A stretch of DNA of 64,000 nucleotides from Ornithodoros turicata. Lineage: Eukaryota; Arthropoda; Arachnida; Ixodida; Argasidae. The notes beneath the pieces were generated by a model. The model ran no database searches. It saw only the letters and a program-made list of their open reading frames with translations, and was not told the origin of the DNA. Positions 52,403-62,030 of this stretch are shown here, one piece after another. Numbering within the stretch: the stretch's first letter is position 1; every line of letters begins with the position of its first letter. Both the position numbers and the translations under genes were made by a program. The DNA is taken from assembly GCF_037126465.1 (NCBI RefSeq), contig NW_026999445.1, forward strand, positions 186,001-250,000, written 5' to 3'.

Positions 52403-53679
52403 CGAGGGGTGTTCAACTCAAACCGGGACTTTGTGTCTCCTGAGTTTACAAATGGCTCGCACTACACCTTTTTCGTCAAGTTCACACGCGACAGGCCTCT
52501 GCGTTTACCACGTGGAGGTTTGTGCAAAACAGAAGACACGTGCTGGACAAGATGGCCGACAACGAGGTGAGCGCGCACATCGAACAGCGAATTGTCATGC
52601 AGTTTCTCGTGAATGAAGGCGTAAAGTCATCTGAAATTCACAGAAGACTTCAGGCTCAGTAGGGCCACGATACATTTAGCCGCAGCAAAGCGTTTGAGTG
52701 GTGCAAACGGTTCCGAGATGACCGTACATCAGTGCAGGACGATCCCGGCCGGGGCGGCTCAGAGCCCAGTGTCAGAGTTCTTGAGAACATCCAAGTTGTG
52801 GAGCGCCTGATCCTCAAGGACGGACGGATAACATGTCTCCAACTGGCTCGAAAGACTTTCTGTGGGAACGTTGAACACTATCATTCATGAACACCTCCAG
52901 TTTCGAAAAGTTAGTGCCCGTTGGGTCCCGATGCAGCTCTCCGTGTTTGACCGGCAGAGAAGACTGGAAATCACACAAGAGCTAAGGTAATGTTTCGACA
53001 CTAAAGGACATATTCCTTGATCGGATCATCACGTGCGATGAAACGTAGGTGCACCACTTCACTCCTGAGTCTAAACGCGCATCAAAACACTGGAAGCATC
53101 CGAACCTGCCAGCTCCCAAGAAGTTCCGAAGCACACCGTCTGGGGGTAAGGTCATGGCCACGGTTTTCTGGGACAAGGCTGGCGTTGTTCATGTTTATTT
53201 TCTGCCCAGTGGTACCACCATCAATAGCGCATATTACTGCCGGGTTGTCAGGGATGTGCATAAGGCGCTGAAGCAAAAGCGGCCGGGCCTCATCACCAAA
53301 GAAGTCCTCTTCCTACGCCCGCATACCACGCATCTCACGACACGAACCTTACAGGAACTTGGCTGGGAGTTGCTGTCACATCCCCCTTACAGTCCAGGCT
53401 TCGCCAGCAGCGATTTCAATCTCTTCAGGCCATTGAAGGCGTTCCGTGGGGGCCGCCACTTCAGCTGCGACGACGAGGTCAAGAATGCGGTCCGATCATG
53501 GCTACTACGCGCCGGTAAGGATTTCGACGATGCTGGCATGCAAGCCCTCGTGAAACGCTGGGACAAGTGCATTAGTGCAGCTGGAGATTACGTTGAAAAA
53601 TAAAACTAATTTCTCGCCTGTAAGTTCATTTTACCTTTGCGAAAAATGAAAAGTCCCGGTTTGACTTCAACACCCCTCG
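52403..53679 (+). mobile_element. Mariner element
   Basis: 1277 bp, with ~28-bp inverted ends CGAGGGGTGTTCAACTCAAA / CGAGGGGTGTTGAAGTCAAA flanked by TA (52401-52402 and 53680-53681). Holds one transposase pseudogene in plus orientation. TIR, TSD and transposase all agree. Confidence 0.92.
52552..53603 (+). pseudogene. Mariner transposase (inactivated)
   Basis: The ATG at 52552 begins a helix-turn-helix region (EQRIVMQFLVNEGVKSSEI), stopped by TAG after about 36 codons. More stops and a frameshift follow before 53049. From there the catalytic region is open. The first acid sits in TCDET and is directly followed by a stop. The usual second-Asp block (HDNARPH in the family) reads LRPHTTH, so that Asp is gone. 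The third is in SSDFNLF after PPYSPG. The C-terminus ends KRWDKCISAAGDYVEK before TAA. It is a dead D,D34D-type transposase. Confidence 0.9.
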
Positions 53680-53681
53680 TA

Positions 53682-54168
53682 TATCGCACTGAAACGCCTA
53701 CTGTCTTCGCAGAAAAATATATCCCCATTTTAATATAAAAATGTTACATTACACGTAACACATGATACGTTACAGCAAGCACTGGGGCAGCGGAATAATA
53801 CAGGTCACACACGAAAACAAAACGGGGGCTTCATTGGCCTATAACGGTGGTTTCCAGCAGACCACATTAATGTTTTTTCATCAACCAGTACCGATACTGC
53901 CTAGATATTTACGATACGACAGTTGAGGAGAAGTCTCGACATTTATCATTTGTCACAGAATCATCGATTTCTTGCTCATGGCCGTGGACTAGAACTTCAT
54001 ACCGGAATTAAATGTAGCCGTTAAAAAAAATCACATCTTCACATATTTCTGGACTACTACCTCACCATGTTCGGTTCCCTAAGTACGCCCGGCATCAAAA
54101 AAGTTGTGAAATGATACTCCGATTTAGCTCTTAAAATGGTCACATTGTAAATATAGGGGGGAACACAC
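53682..54168. other. Intron DNA
   Basis: Nothing recognised. Confidence 0.35.
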
Positions 54169-54313
54169 CAGATCTGCTAATAAAGTAGTCCGACGCCATG
54201 GATAAATTTCTCGCATCTATTCCTGCGTTTTCTTCCATCGTTGCTGCCACGCCACCAGTAATGTGATGATCTTGAAGGTTTCGACCTACTGGGAGGTTGG
54301 CACGGACAGGAAT
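54169..54313 (-). CDS. GMC oxidoreductase exon
   Basis: 145 bases after acceptor TTTGCAG, preceded by an 18-base T tract (minus strand), and ending TCT G|GTGTGT. It enters in phase 0 and leaves in phase 1. It encodes IPVRANLPVGRNLQDHH, the family's LPVGxNLQDH block that closes the FAD site, then a loop to YFISRS. The next exon starts with the rest of a Gly codon and GPLT, as expected. Confidence 0.92.
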
Positions 54314-54534
54314 CTGCAAAAAAAAAAAAAAAAACTTGTTCTGTACTAACGTCTGCATGTTGTAGACTGAGTCTACGAAATATCTGATCCAACTCCCGCT
54401 GTAACATGGAAACCACTGCTGTTTGTTATGTGTTGGATTTACTGGGTTGTTGGGTGTGCCAATCATGTGTCAATCGCAAGCCGAAGCGGCTTGCGATTGA
54501 AGAATCCAATATGAATTGGCCTTGTTGAATTCAT

Positions 54535-55350
54535 TCATACGCTGTCAGGGGTCCTGAAGGTGAGAGGCATCGGATGCTGAGAATTCGCTATGAATCGGTA
54601 TACCCATGCGGAAACCCGTAGGACGCGAGTGAGGGTTGCGTAGCGGTCCAGGTCGGAAACAGAAGTCGATGGGCCTGAAGGCCCGCTGCGCACTGTATTG
54701 GACGATGTGTCGTCAGTCTCTTGAGTTTCGGAAAAGACCCGTCGTGGGACATCGGTTGGCCACTCTTCGGCCGGCATGATAAGCCATTGCGGACCGTGCC
54801 ACCAGAGGGAGTCGTTGTCCAGACGATGAGCGGCGATGCCGCGAGTGACCATATCAGCTGTGTTGTTCTGTCCCTGGCAATGATGCCATGTCTGGCGGTG
54901 GTGAGACGTCGAATCCCGGCTACATGGTCTGGACAAATGTTCGCCTTTGCGAGGGTGTACTTGTGAGCCACTGCAGCACGATAGTGGAGTCAGTCCAGAG
55001 ATGGGTGGGCAAGCTCGTGAGCAAAGGGATCTGCTCGATGCGAGCAACAAGTCTTGCTGCGACCAAGCATGCGATAAGTCCGAGGCGTGGGAGGGAGACG
55101 TGATTAAGCGGAGCTACCCGGCTCTTGCTAACGAGCAAATTGGAGGTCCGCAGCCCGTTCTGCCCTGGGGCACAGATGTATAGCGACGCCTCATAGGCGC
55201 GCAGACTTGCGGCAGCAAAGGCGTGAAGCTCAGTAGACGGACTCGTGATGTCGCACGATGATGCCAAATGACAAGAAAGCCGCATAGTATTGAGGACAGG
55301 CACCTCAGAACATCATGCTGCCCAGTCAGCTTCCTCCCGAGCTTCAACAA
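54535..55350 (-). pseudogene. BEL/Pao RNase H and downstream region (truncated)
   Basis: Minus-strand BEL/Pao pol fragment in two frames. RNase H-like blocks ELHAFAAASLRAYEASLY and LLVSKSRVAPLNHVSLPRL are followed by THLWTDSTIVLQWL. Then comes HHCQGQNNTADMVTRGI and a WWHGPQWL block, ending with DLDRYATLTRVLRVSAWVYR. The element stops near 54535 before any integrase. Frame changes show decay. Confidence 0.8.
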
Positions 55351-55448
55351 GTTGGCCTAGCTCTGTCCTAGACGCCACAGAGATTGGAATAGCAAGCGAC
55401 CGCGTACTGTGAAGGGCGTCAAGTACCCGTGGGGATCGAATATGCGAG

Positions 55449-56069
55449 CTAGCGCGTGAAATGACAGTTCACTTTGTGGTACATTGATTCGAGAGGTATA
55501 CGATGACGCTGTCGATATTGAAGATTATGTCGTCTGTGGGCCGGTGCCAAAAGAGTCCCATAACTCTCACTGCTGGCTCGGTTGACACGCGATCGTATGT
55601 CATCCCCTCTTCGAGGAATTGTTTGTTCAAGTTGGAAGAGTTTGACGACCATTTGCGCAGCCCCATGCCCCATGTAGTCAGCATTCAGGTTAGGCCCTTT
55701 GTGTAGTACTTGATCCTGTAATACCTCGCCGTGCACGTGGGATGACACATCGAAAACTACACGAACCTTAGTAGTCATTACTTCCATACGTATCACTGCG
55801 TGATGCGGGAAGCAGTAAATGTTTTCTTATACGTGAGGATCAGCAGTTACCCGTTCTGCGTGACCCTCAAGAAAGTATTCCGAGTACTTGATAACAAGGG
55901 GTACTCGATACCGCTTCCCTATTTTGGTAACGTGTTCTTCAGGCTGTTCCAATGCAGGATCCAGACCGTAGGGTTCATCGGTGTTTCCGATAGCGTCCAT
56001 TGTTAACATGTCCGCAGGACTGAGATGAGGTTCGATTGGTGTACATGCTACCGAGAATGCTTCGACCAC
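55449..56069 (-). pseudogene. BEL/Pao reverse transcriptase remnant (core deleted)
   Basis: TTKVRVVFDVSSH and HKGPNLNADYMG mark the start of the Pao-type RT. Directly after NADYMG, a different frame continues LRKWSSNSSNLNKQF and VMGLFWH, which belong well downstream in the RT. The catalytic YxDD segment is therefore missing, by an internal deletion near 55675-55690. An upstream segment (56069-55827) covers the region between protease and RT. Confidence 0.75.
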
Positions 56070-56114
56070 TGATGAGCACGCTAGAGTGGAGTGGGCCTAT
56101 GACCACTGAATCAC

Positions 56115-56800
56115 TTACCCGAACTTACCACTTGTCTCTACTGCGCTGAGCCTTGACGTCGGCCGCTGAATGCTCCCGGACACCATCGACCAGTAAATGT
56201 CGGAACCGATGAGTACGGCAATCTCGGCGTCATCGTGCTCGTCGATAGGCAATGCATCGGCCGCATCAAATCCCACAGCTCGTGAATCCTCTAGATTGGC
56301 AGAGTAGAAGGCGTGGTTTGTGAGGGAGCACACTTGAGGTACTTCGAGCGCCTCTACTGTAATGGGAACAGGCGCGTACTGGCTTGTTAGGCGCAAGGCT
56401 ACTAGATGGCAACAGTACCCTGTAGGAGCCTTACTGCGGCCAAATGTCTATATGTGATGTCTTCCGTTCTGAGTGTGGGGCATTCAAGTTTTCTGGCTAG
56501 ATGTTGTCGCATGTAAGTCCGACGACTCCCTGTGTCAAAAAGAACACGAACGAGGAGACTGCCAATAGGTCCAATACACCAATCACGGGCCGTTTGCAAA
56601 ACGACGTGCGTGGCCGGTCGCATGCACGTTGCCTTTGTGATAGGTGCGTTCGATGTTTGAGGACTGTCGGACGGTGTGGACGAACGTTCAGAGGACCCGC
56701 GTTGGATTTTGCACAGCAAGGAGAGATGATGAGCCCCGCAGATCGAGCAGGTTAGTGATCGGTACGAGCGGCATTCCCGCTCAGTGTGATTGTATTTCAC
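56115..56800 (-). pseudogene. BEL/Pao zinc knuckle and A17-type protease
   Basis: CSICGAHHLSLLC is a CX2CX4HX4C-like zinc knuckle of Gag. Then comes the retroviral-type aspartic protease VRVLFDTGSRRTYMR (DTGS), and after a stop near 56402 the segment IAVLIGSDIYWSMVSG, typical of the A17 protease region in BEL/Pao. One stop breaks the frame. Confidence 0.75.
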
Positions 56801-57239
56801 ACATTTGAAACAACGGCGTTTGGACAGGAGTGTCTGCGCTTTTCAGACGAGGGAACTCTAGCGTGCCACTCTTGTGTTCCGTGGCTGGCGCTGTGGCACA
56901 ATGGGCAATTTCGTAATCGATGATTTGTAGCCCGTGCGGCTAAAGATAATGCCGTCGGAAGTCCTGGTCTCTGTGGCAGATCAGACGAGTATTCACGTTG
57001 GTGGGCCCGCCGTTGTGCGAGCTTGCAGTCCTCACGGCTTTCAGTGTGGTATGAAGAAACGTCATCATGCGTGTGACCGCCTTACTTCGTTCGTCGTGAA
57101 GCTGCTCGCTGGGTTGCGATGTCCGAGAAGAGGATTCAGCTTGAGCTTGTTCTATCTGCCTTTGACGGAATTCGACGGCAAGCCCCTCTGGGAGGCAACG
57201 CATCGTGACACGATGTAGCACGACGACGTATTGGGATTG

Positions 57240-58000
57240 TGGGACACCTAAGATATGCAGGCACCCAGACCTGTATCGTAGAGTTCCCGCAGCTTCTCAA
57301 CATATTTGGCAGTTGTAACCTGATCTAAGTTTAGAAGCTGGCCGATATGAGTGTGCACGAGAACCCCTTGTCTTCCGAATCGGTTCTGTAACGTTGTGAT
57401 TGCGATGTCATAGTTGGCCTCTGAGTTACTGATCCACTATATATAGCACGATATATATAGCACACCTGGCTGAACCAGATAGGAATGAGAGCAAATACTT
57501 AAACTTTTCAATCGTGGGTAAACTTGCGCAGTGATGATTCGTTTTCCTAAAATGGTTCCAGAATCCCCGCCAATACTCTAATGTGCCTCCGAACGTCGGC
57601 TGGTGCAATTTTGGAAGGGTCATCGTTCGAATACTGGGTTGGGGGCTGACCGCTTCCCGACGAGTTGCCGGAGGTTTCTTGCGGAGCAGATGGACTGGCA
57701 GCTGAATTCCGCATTGTTGTACGACGAGCTCTCGATAAGGCGTCCTGACGCGCAGCGATAGTGAACTCTTCGTCAAATGCATCGTCCAGCTCTGTTAACT
57801 GCTGAGCCTTCTGTTCGAGTAAATGTACGTTGTCTTCGATTTCACTAAGGGTTGGATCACTTGTGGTCGAAAGGGCTTCCAGTTTGTTGATGACCCGTGT
57901 GCCAGCAGCACGAAGGATGCCGCGGGCCTCCTGCGAAATGTTCATATGGAGGCGGGTGTACCGGACCATGTACCGCGGTGTTCCTTCCAGTCGGGGGTCT
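57240..58000 (-). pseudogene. BEL/Pao Gag
   Basis: Starts downstream of a tRNA-Phe-type primer site. A helical N-terminal region (RVINKLEALSTTSDPTL, LLEQKAQQLTELDDAF) is followed in a second frame by LPKLHQPTFGGTLEYWRGFW and EKFKYLLSFLSGSARCAI, hallmarks of BEL/Pao Gag. In a third stretch, ITTLQNRFGRQGVLVHTHIG runs to a stop at ~57250. Several frame changes. Confidence 0.78.
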
Positions 58001-58017
58001 CCCTGGTTTCGGCACCA
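58000..58017 (-). promoter_or_regulatory. Primer-binding site, tRNA-Phe type
   Basis: Minus-strand TGGTGCCGAAACCAGGGA matches the complement of a tRNA-Phe 3' end except one base. A possible LTR end (TG on the + strand) begins at 58023 and may extend to ~58186, but its length is not secure. Confidence 0.65.
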
Positions 58018-58189
58018 AATAATGTTACGCAAGGAAGGGACACTCATAGACCCGTCACCAACGTCTTCAATGGTTTTAATCGCAATTATCAACAGACTCG
58101 CTCGTGCCGCTGTTCCCTCTCCCGTACAACGGTTGGCACCCGCTTCCTCCTCTATTTGCAAAACCCCGTACTCCTAGAGGTAACCAGTG

Positions 58190-58790
58190 TTTGTGGTTAC
58201 TGATAATTTCACGAAATGGGTTGAGCTGTTTCCTCTCAGGACACTGACCTTCCGGAAAATATGGGAAAGGCTATACATTTTGCCATTTCGGGTTTCCCGC
58301 TCAGCTGATTACTGATAATGCGACCTTCTTTACAAGTAAGGCGTTTTCAGATTTTTGCGCCGTCTTAGGCATTCAGCAGAAGAAATCTTCCCCGCATCAC
58401 CCTCAAGCCAACATTACCGAACGTCCTAACCGGAACCTAAAAATGTTTAGTGTGTTTTTTCCCGACTCTCAGGGTTCGTTATGAAGGTCTAAAAATGATG
58501 TTGGTTGCTTTCACAAGTGAGCACCACCGCGATTGGGACCTTCGCGAGCCTGAGCTGGCGTTCGCTACACGCACGACTATCAACAGATATACAGGCTTCA
58601 TCCTGGAGTTCCTGAACTTGGAACGACAGGCTCCTTTTCCACCAGAGAATGCGCAGGGCCTACGGTACGGTGCTGAACACAAGTTGTGCTGCGCCTTGTT
58701 TATGGGGGATCAGTCGTTGATTCTTTACAGCCATATGTGGAAGAAGTATGCTTCGATACTATACTGTACTATCTACTCGTAATACCTACG
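58190..58790 (+). pseudogene. Gypsy integrase core remnant
   Basis: The plus-strand frame reads VVTDNFTKWVELFPLR (first acidic block), then after breaks LITDNATFFTSKAFSDF (second), then KKSSPHHPQANITERPNRNL (Glu block), then LAFATRTTINRYTGFIPEFL-like sequence. These are the DDE blocks of a Ty3/gypsy integrase. Several stops and frame changes. It abuts the start of the BEL/Pao fragment, which may have inserted into it. Confidence 0.75.
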
Positions 58791-58901
58791 GGTTATTCTC
58801 CTTTATAACATTTATATGGTGTCTGTACTGGGATTTTAAGTACCGAAACACACACACACACAGGTACACTTGATCGATTTCGTAAAGTCCGCATAACGTA
58901 C

Positions 58902-59069
58902 CTCGAACCTTTGAAGCTCATCTGTTGGTCCGATACCTGATAGCATAAGAAGCTGAGGAGTACCAATGGCTCCAGCGCACAAGATCACTTCACGCCTTGC
59001 CTTTGCATAACGCGGAAGTCCACCTTTGACATATTCAACTCCTATAGCTCGTTGTCCGTCGAACCGTAC
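58902..59069 (-). CDS. GMC oxidoreductase exon (GMC signature 2)
   Basis: 168 bases, phase 0 to phase 0, between acceptor CTTCCTCCCAG and donor GAG|GTACGT. It encodes VRFDGQRAIGVEYV and EVILCAGAIGTPQLLMLSGIGP, the second GMC signature, ending DELQRFE. An alternative upstream acceptor (TTTCAG near 59096) would break phase with the preceding exon and duplicate a strand, so the downstream acceptor was chosen. Confidence 0.93.
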
Positions 59070-59289
59070 CTGGGAGGAAGCGTGCACTGTGATTCTCTTG
59101 GAAACTGAAACCACTTGTCTTTAGGCGACTACGGTAAATCTAATATCCTGAACACGCCGTTGGGCAGGATGTGTAGATCGACACCCGGTGTTCACTGCAG
59201 CCCGGTTTTAGATATATTTGCTGTGCGCACTTGACATTGGGGATCCAGTTTCTCACATACCGCCAACTGTCGAAAGCTGATCGCGTTAA

Positions 59290-59844
59290 GCGCGGACCCC
59301 ATAACAAGCGACAAGCGACGCGCTGCAGAATTTGTCGCAGTCGCGTATGGTCATGGCGCGACTTCCCGGTCCATTTGAGCAGCGACATTTCGTCGCCGAG
59401 AAATGATGTTTTTGGAGGAGCAATGCTTATTTTATTCGAGCTAAGTTGTAAACTGCCATAAATATACCAAAAATAGTATTTCATTCGTCAAAACGAGGAG
59501 AACTTGTAATGAATGTGCTATGTAATATTCGCCGTAACGCAGTGGCGCTGCGGTTGAAGTTCCCAACGCCCCGACCACTTCTTCGTCTGCTACTTTTGTT
59601 GGTTGCCCTCTCCAACCTTTCCCTTGCCCACGGGTTCAGTTTTTGTTTCACGCCGTCAAATCTAGCTGGTTTTGTCAAACAACAGGCAACGAACTCGGCA
59701 ACATGCTACAAATATCTACTGGGAGTAGATGCAGAAATATTGAGCCGCGACAAAGCTTTTTTGACGCTCGTGTGGCGGCGGTGACGTCGATTTTGTCGCT
59801 TCACGCGTGTATCTGCCGCGTGTCGCTTGTTATGGGATTCGGGC
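59290..59844. mobile_element. MITE candidate with TTAA-type flank
   Basis: Ends GCGCGGACCCCATAACAAGCGAC and, inverted, GCCCGAATCCCATAACAAGCGAC. Flanked by TTAA (59286-59289) and TTTA (59845-59848). Interior non-coding. Confidence 0.55.
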
Positions 59845-59849
59845 TTTAG

Positions 59850-60924
59850 CCACTAAAGTGGTGATTTAGAGGTAAATACAGCCGTTCGGAGACTTTATGT
59901 TGGAGACTTTATGAGGATGACTTTATGAGGTTTATGTTTAGCACTTCTAAGATTCGGCGTGTAAGTTTCCCAATATCTATAAGGCCATTAGTTTAGGATT
60001 TGTGGCCTCGGTTGATCAGTTCGTAGCGCATTACGGCTACTGATCCCAATGTGGCGGGTACGAACTGACGGAGGTCGCAGGTAATTGTGTGGCAGGTTAC
60101 AAGCAGCTTAGAGTTGCTTCTTCCGCGTGTGACGTTACGTACGGTGTGCCGTGTGCTGAGATTACGGCGCACGTTTGGCACGTTAGGCACCACTCCACAC
60201 AAATGCGTTAATATTGAAATTATCGATCTCTGTAACATGGCGTTATATACGATTTCGTGCCGCCAGTGTGCGCCAGTGCGCGTTAACTGGATTTATACCG
60301 CGCAAGTATTCCGGTTTGCGTCGTTTGTTTGCGAACAGTGAAGCGGTCTATACATTCAGAACTGTGATACCTTGCAGTTTGATGGCGACATCAAAATATT
60401 TCGTAGTGTCAAACGTTTTGAAGACAGTCATATGTTAGACGACTATGTTGATGTAGTCAGTACCTTGTTGAAAACAATATGGTTTGTTGCTTAATACTCG
60501 GGAAAAGAAAACTGTGTCGTTCAGCAGGAAGTGGAGCGCTCTTCTGTATGATTACACACTTGGTAGTGTTATACTTCAACACCACATCTTATAAAAGTAT
60601 ATGCTCAAGAATTTTACGCGAATCTGTCGTACCAGTTTTTGTCTAAATGTGCTTTCGCACTCCTTTGCTTAATTTTGTGCCCATGACCTGTATATCTAAC
60701 TGCTTTGTTGGTTGCTTCAATTTCTTTAATCCTCCTGTGGAAGTGCACCGATTATTATGCTATTGACCTAGCTGTTGTCATGCACTAGAACAAAAAAAAA
60801 ATCAAATGTCAAAACAATGATCGACATTGGTGAAACCGTTTTTCTGGCAACCACCATGACAAAGGCGAAGCTGGATGCCACAGAAATAAAATAACAGTGC
60901 CATAAACCCTAGACTCAGGCTTAC
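59850..60924. other. Intron DNA
   Basis: Only a short run of GACTTTATG-type repeats near 59890-59930. Nothing else. Confidence 0.4.
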
Positions 60925-61049
60925 TTTTGTAGCAACACTCCTCAGAGTTACGCGAAGATTATCCCGTTCTTGAATCACAGGGGTAATGAATGCCCTGCTT
61001 GAGCTGAAGCGTTCTCCACGATCTTGGTTGAACTGCGTAAACGAGTGAC
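60925..61049 (-). CDS. GMC oxidoreductase exon (most upstream seen)
   Basis: 125 bases between acceptor AACTTAG and donor AAAA|GTAAGC. It begins by completing a Gly codon and ends in phase 0. It encodes SFTQFNQDRGERFSSSRAFI and TPVIQERDNLRVTLRSVATK. The Q-x-x-x-x-x-R-x-SS-x-x-A-x-I block is the family's substrate-side motif before the VTKV strand, which continues in the next exon. By family comparison this is about residue 220-260, so several upstream exons are missing from view. Confidence 0.88.
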
Positions 61050-61879
61050 CTAAGTTTGAACAGAACAAAATGTTGATATTGTTAGCTCCATATGAATATC
61101 CACACATTCACAAAGTTAATATTCAAGGAACTATGCATTACCAAGGCAAATAAAATTATCAAAATTGCTGCTATCATGCGTGTCTAGAGAAAGAGAAACA
61201 CGCGTGTATAGCAGCGGGTCACTTAATGGCGGTGTCGTATGGCTAACAAAGGAAAGACTGAGCGAATTCGAAACACTCGAGTGCGGAAGGTACACCCACA
61301 CTGCAAAAACAGTCGTGAAAAATACGGACATATCGCCGTGAAGATAACGGGAGCGAAACTGTTGTTTCAAACCACGCGCGTTCCCTGTTATGTCGCGGGA
61401 GAGGAGCACCCTTGGGGGACTCTTAACCTAAGGGGTGTAGTGACAACATATGAGAGCTAAACTTGCTGGGAACTTTTTCGAACTTGTTGGCTAACCTATT
61501 TACATATGAATGGGAGTGCGTGCGGGTATACCGACGGTTATACGCGTGCGAATACCCGCGCGGTTTTGCAATTTGCTGATAAAACTTCAGTGTCGCTGTG
61601 GGTTGCGCGGGAAAATGTGGGTATACCCGCCATACATCCGCCGGCAATGTGAAAAAAAAAAGAACGCGTTACCCGCTACTAAGCTAACCTTTCGTCACCT
61701 TGAGTTGCTCCAGACCACCCTTTGCTTATACTTAAGCACCTGACAAGGTGGACACCGAACGTCAAGCGAAATAACATGTTTTCGTAGAAGTTTCTCTCGT
61801 GTCCTTGAAGTGAACACTATCCGACAAGACACGAGATGATTATCGCACGGAACCATGTTCAGATTGCACGAGCTGTTAT
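61050..61879. other. Intron DNA with GCGGGTATAC-type words
   Basis: Around 61516-61640 short words GCGGGTATAC and GAATACCCGCGC recur on both strands, like the reiterated ends of the other hAT-like MITEs. No clear termini. No further GMC exon found. Confidence 0.35.
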
Positions 61880-62018
61880 CAGGGGTGGATCCTGGATTCA
61901 GCTGAGGGGGGAGTCCAGCCTTGGCCAGCATGGTAGATAGACTATCTACAGTACAGTGTGAAGACAGAAATCGAGGAGGGGGTCAGGACATCCTGAACCC
62001 CCTCAAGATCCGTCCCTG
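61880..62018. mobile_element. Small hAT-like MITE
   Basis: 139 bp, with ends CAGGGGTGGATCC and, inverted, CAGGGACGGATCT. The flanking 8-mers GCTGTTAT and ACTGTTAC share the inner CTGTTA, consistent with a decayed hAT duplication. Confidence 0.7.
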
Positions 62019-62030
62019 ACTGTTACCATG

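Larger units (their letters stand above)
22557..61049 (-). other. GMC-family FAD oxidoreductase gene span (partial)
   Basis: The only host gene recognised. Seven minus-strand exons with GT/AG borders and consistent phases encode the C-terminal ~404 residues, including the substrate-binding and GMC C-terminal domains. GMC enzymes oxidise alcohol or sugar substrates using FAD; the substrate cannot be told from sequence. The N-terminal GxGxxG FAD-binding exons are absent from 61050-64000 as far as I can see, so the gene should extend right. Introns are 1.9, 4.6, 4.2, 3.6, 1.3 and 21.8 kb and carry nearly all the transposons in this part of the window. No exon is disrupted, so the gene looks functional. 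Confidence 0.85.

Noticed and set aside
59070..59110. Upstream acceptor TTTCAG for the GMC exon at 58902-59069
   Set aside because: It breaks phase with the previous exon and would encode a second copy of the same strand; the CCCAG acceptor joins cleanly.
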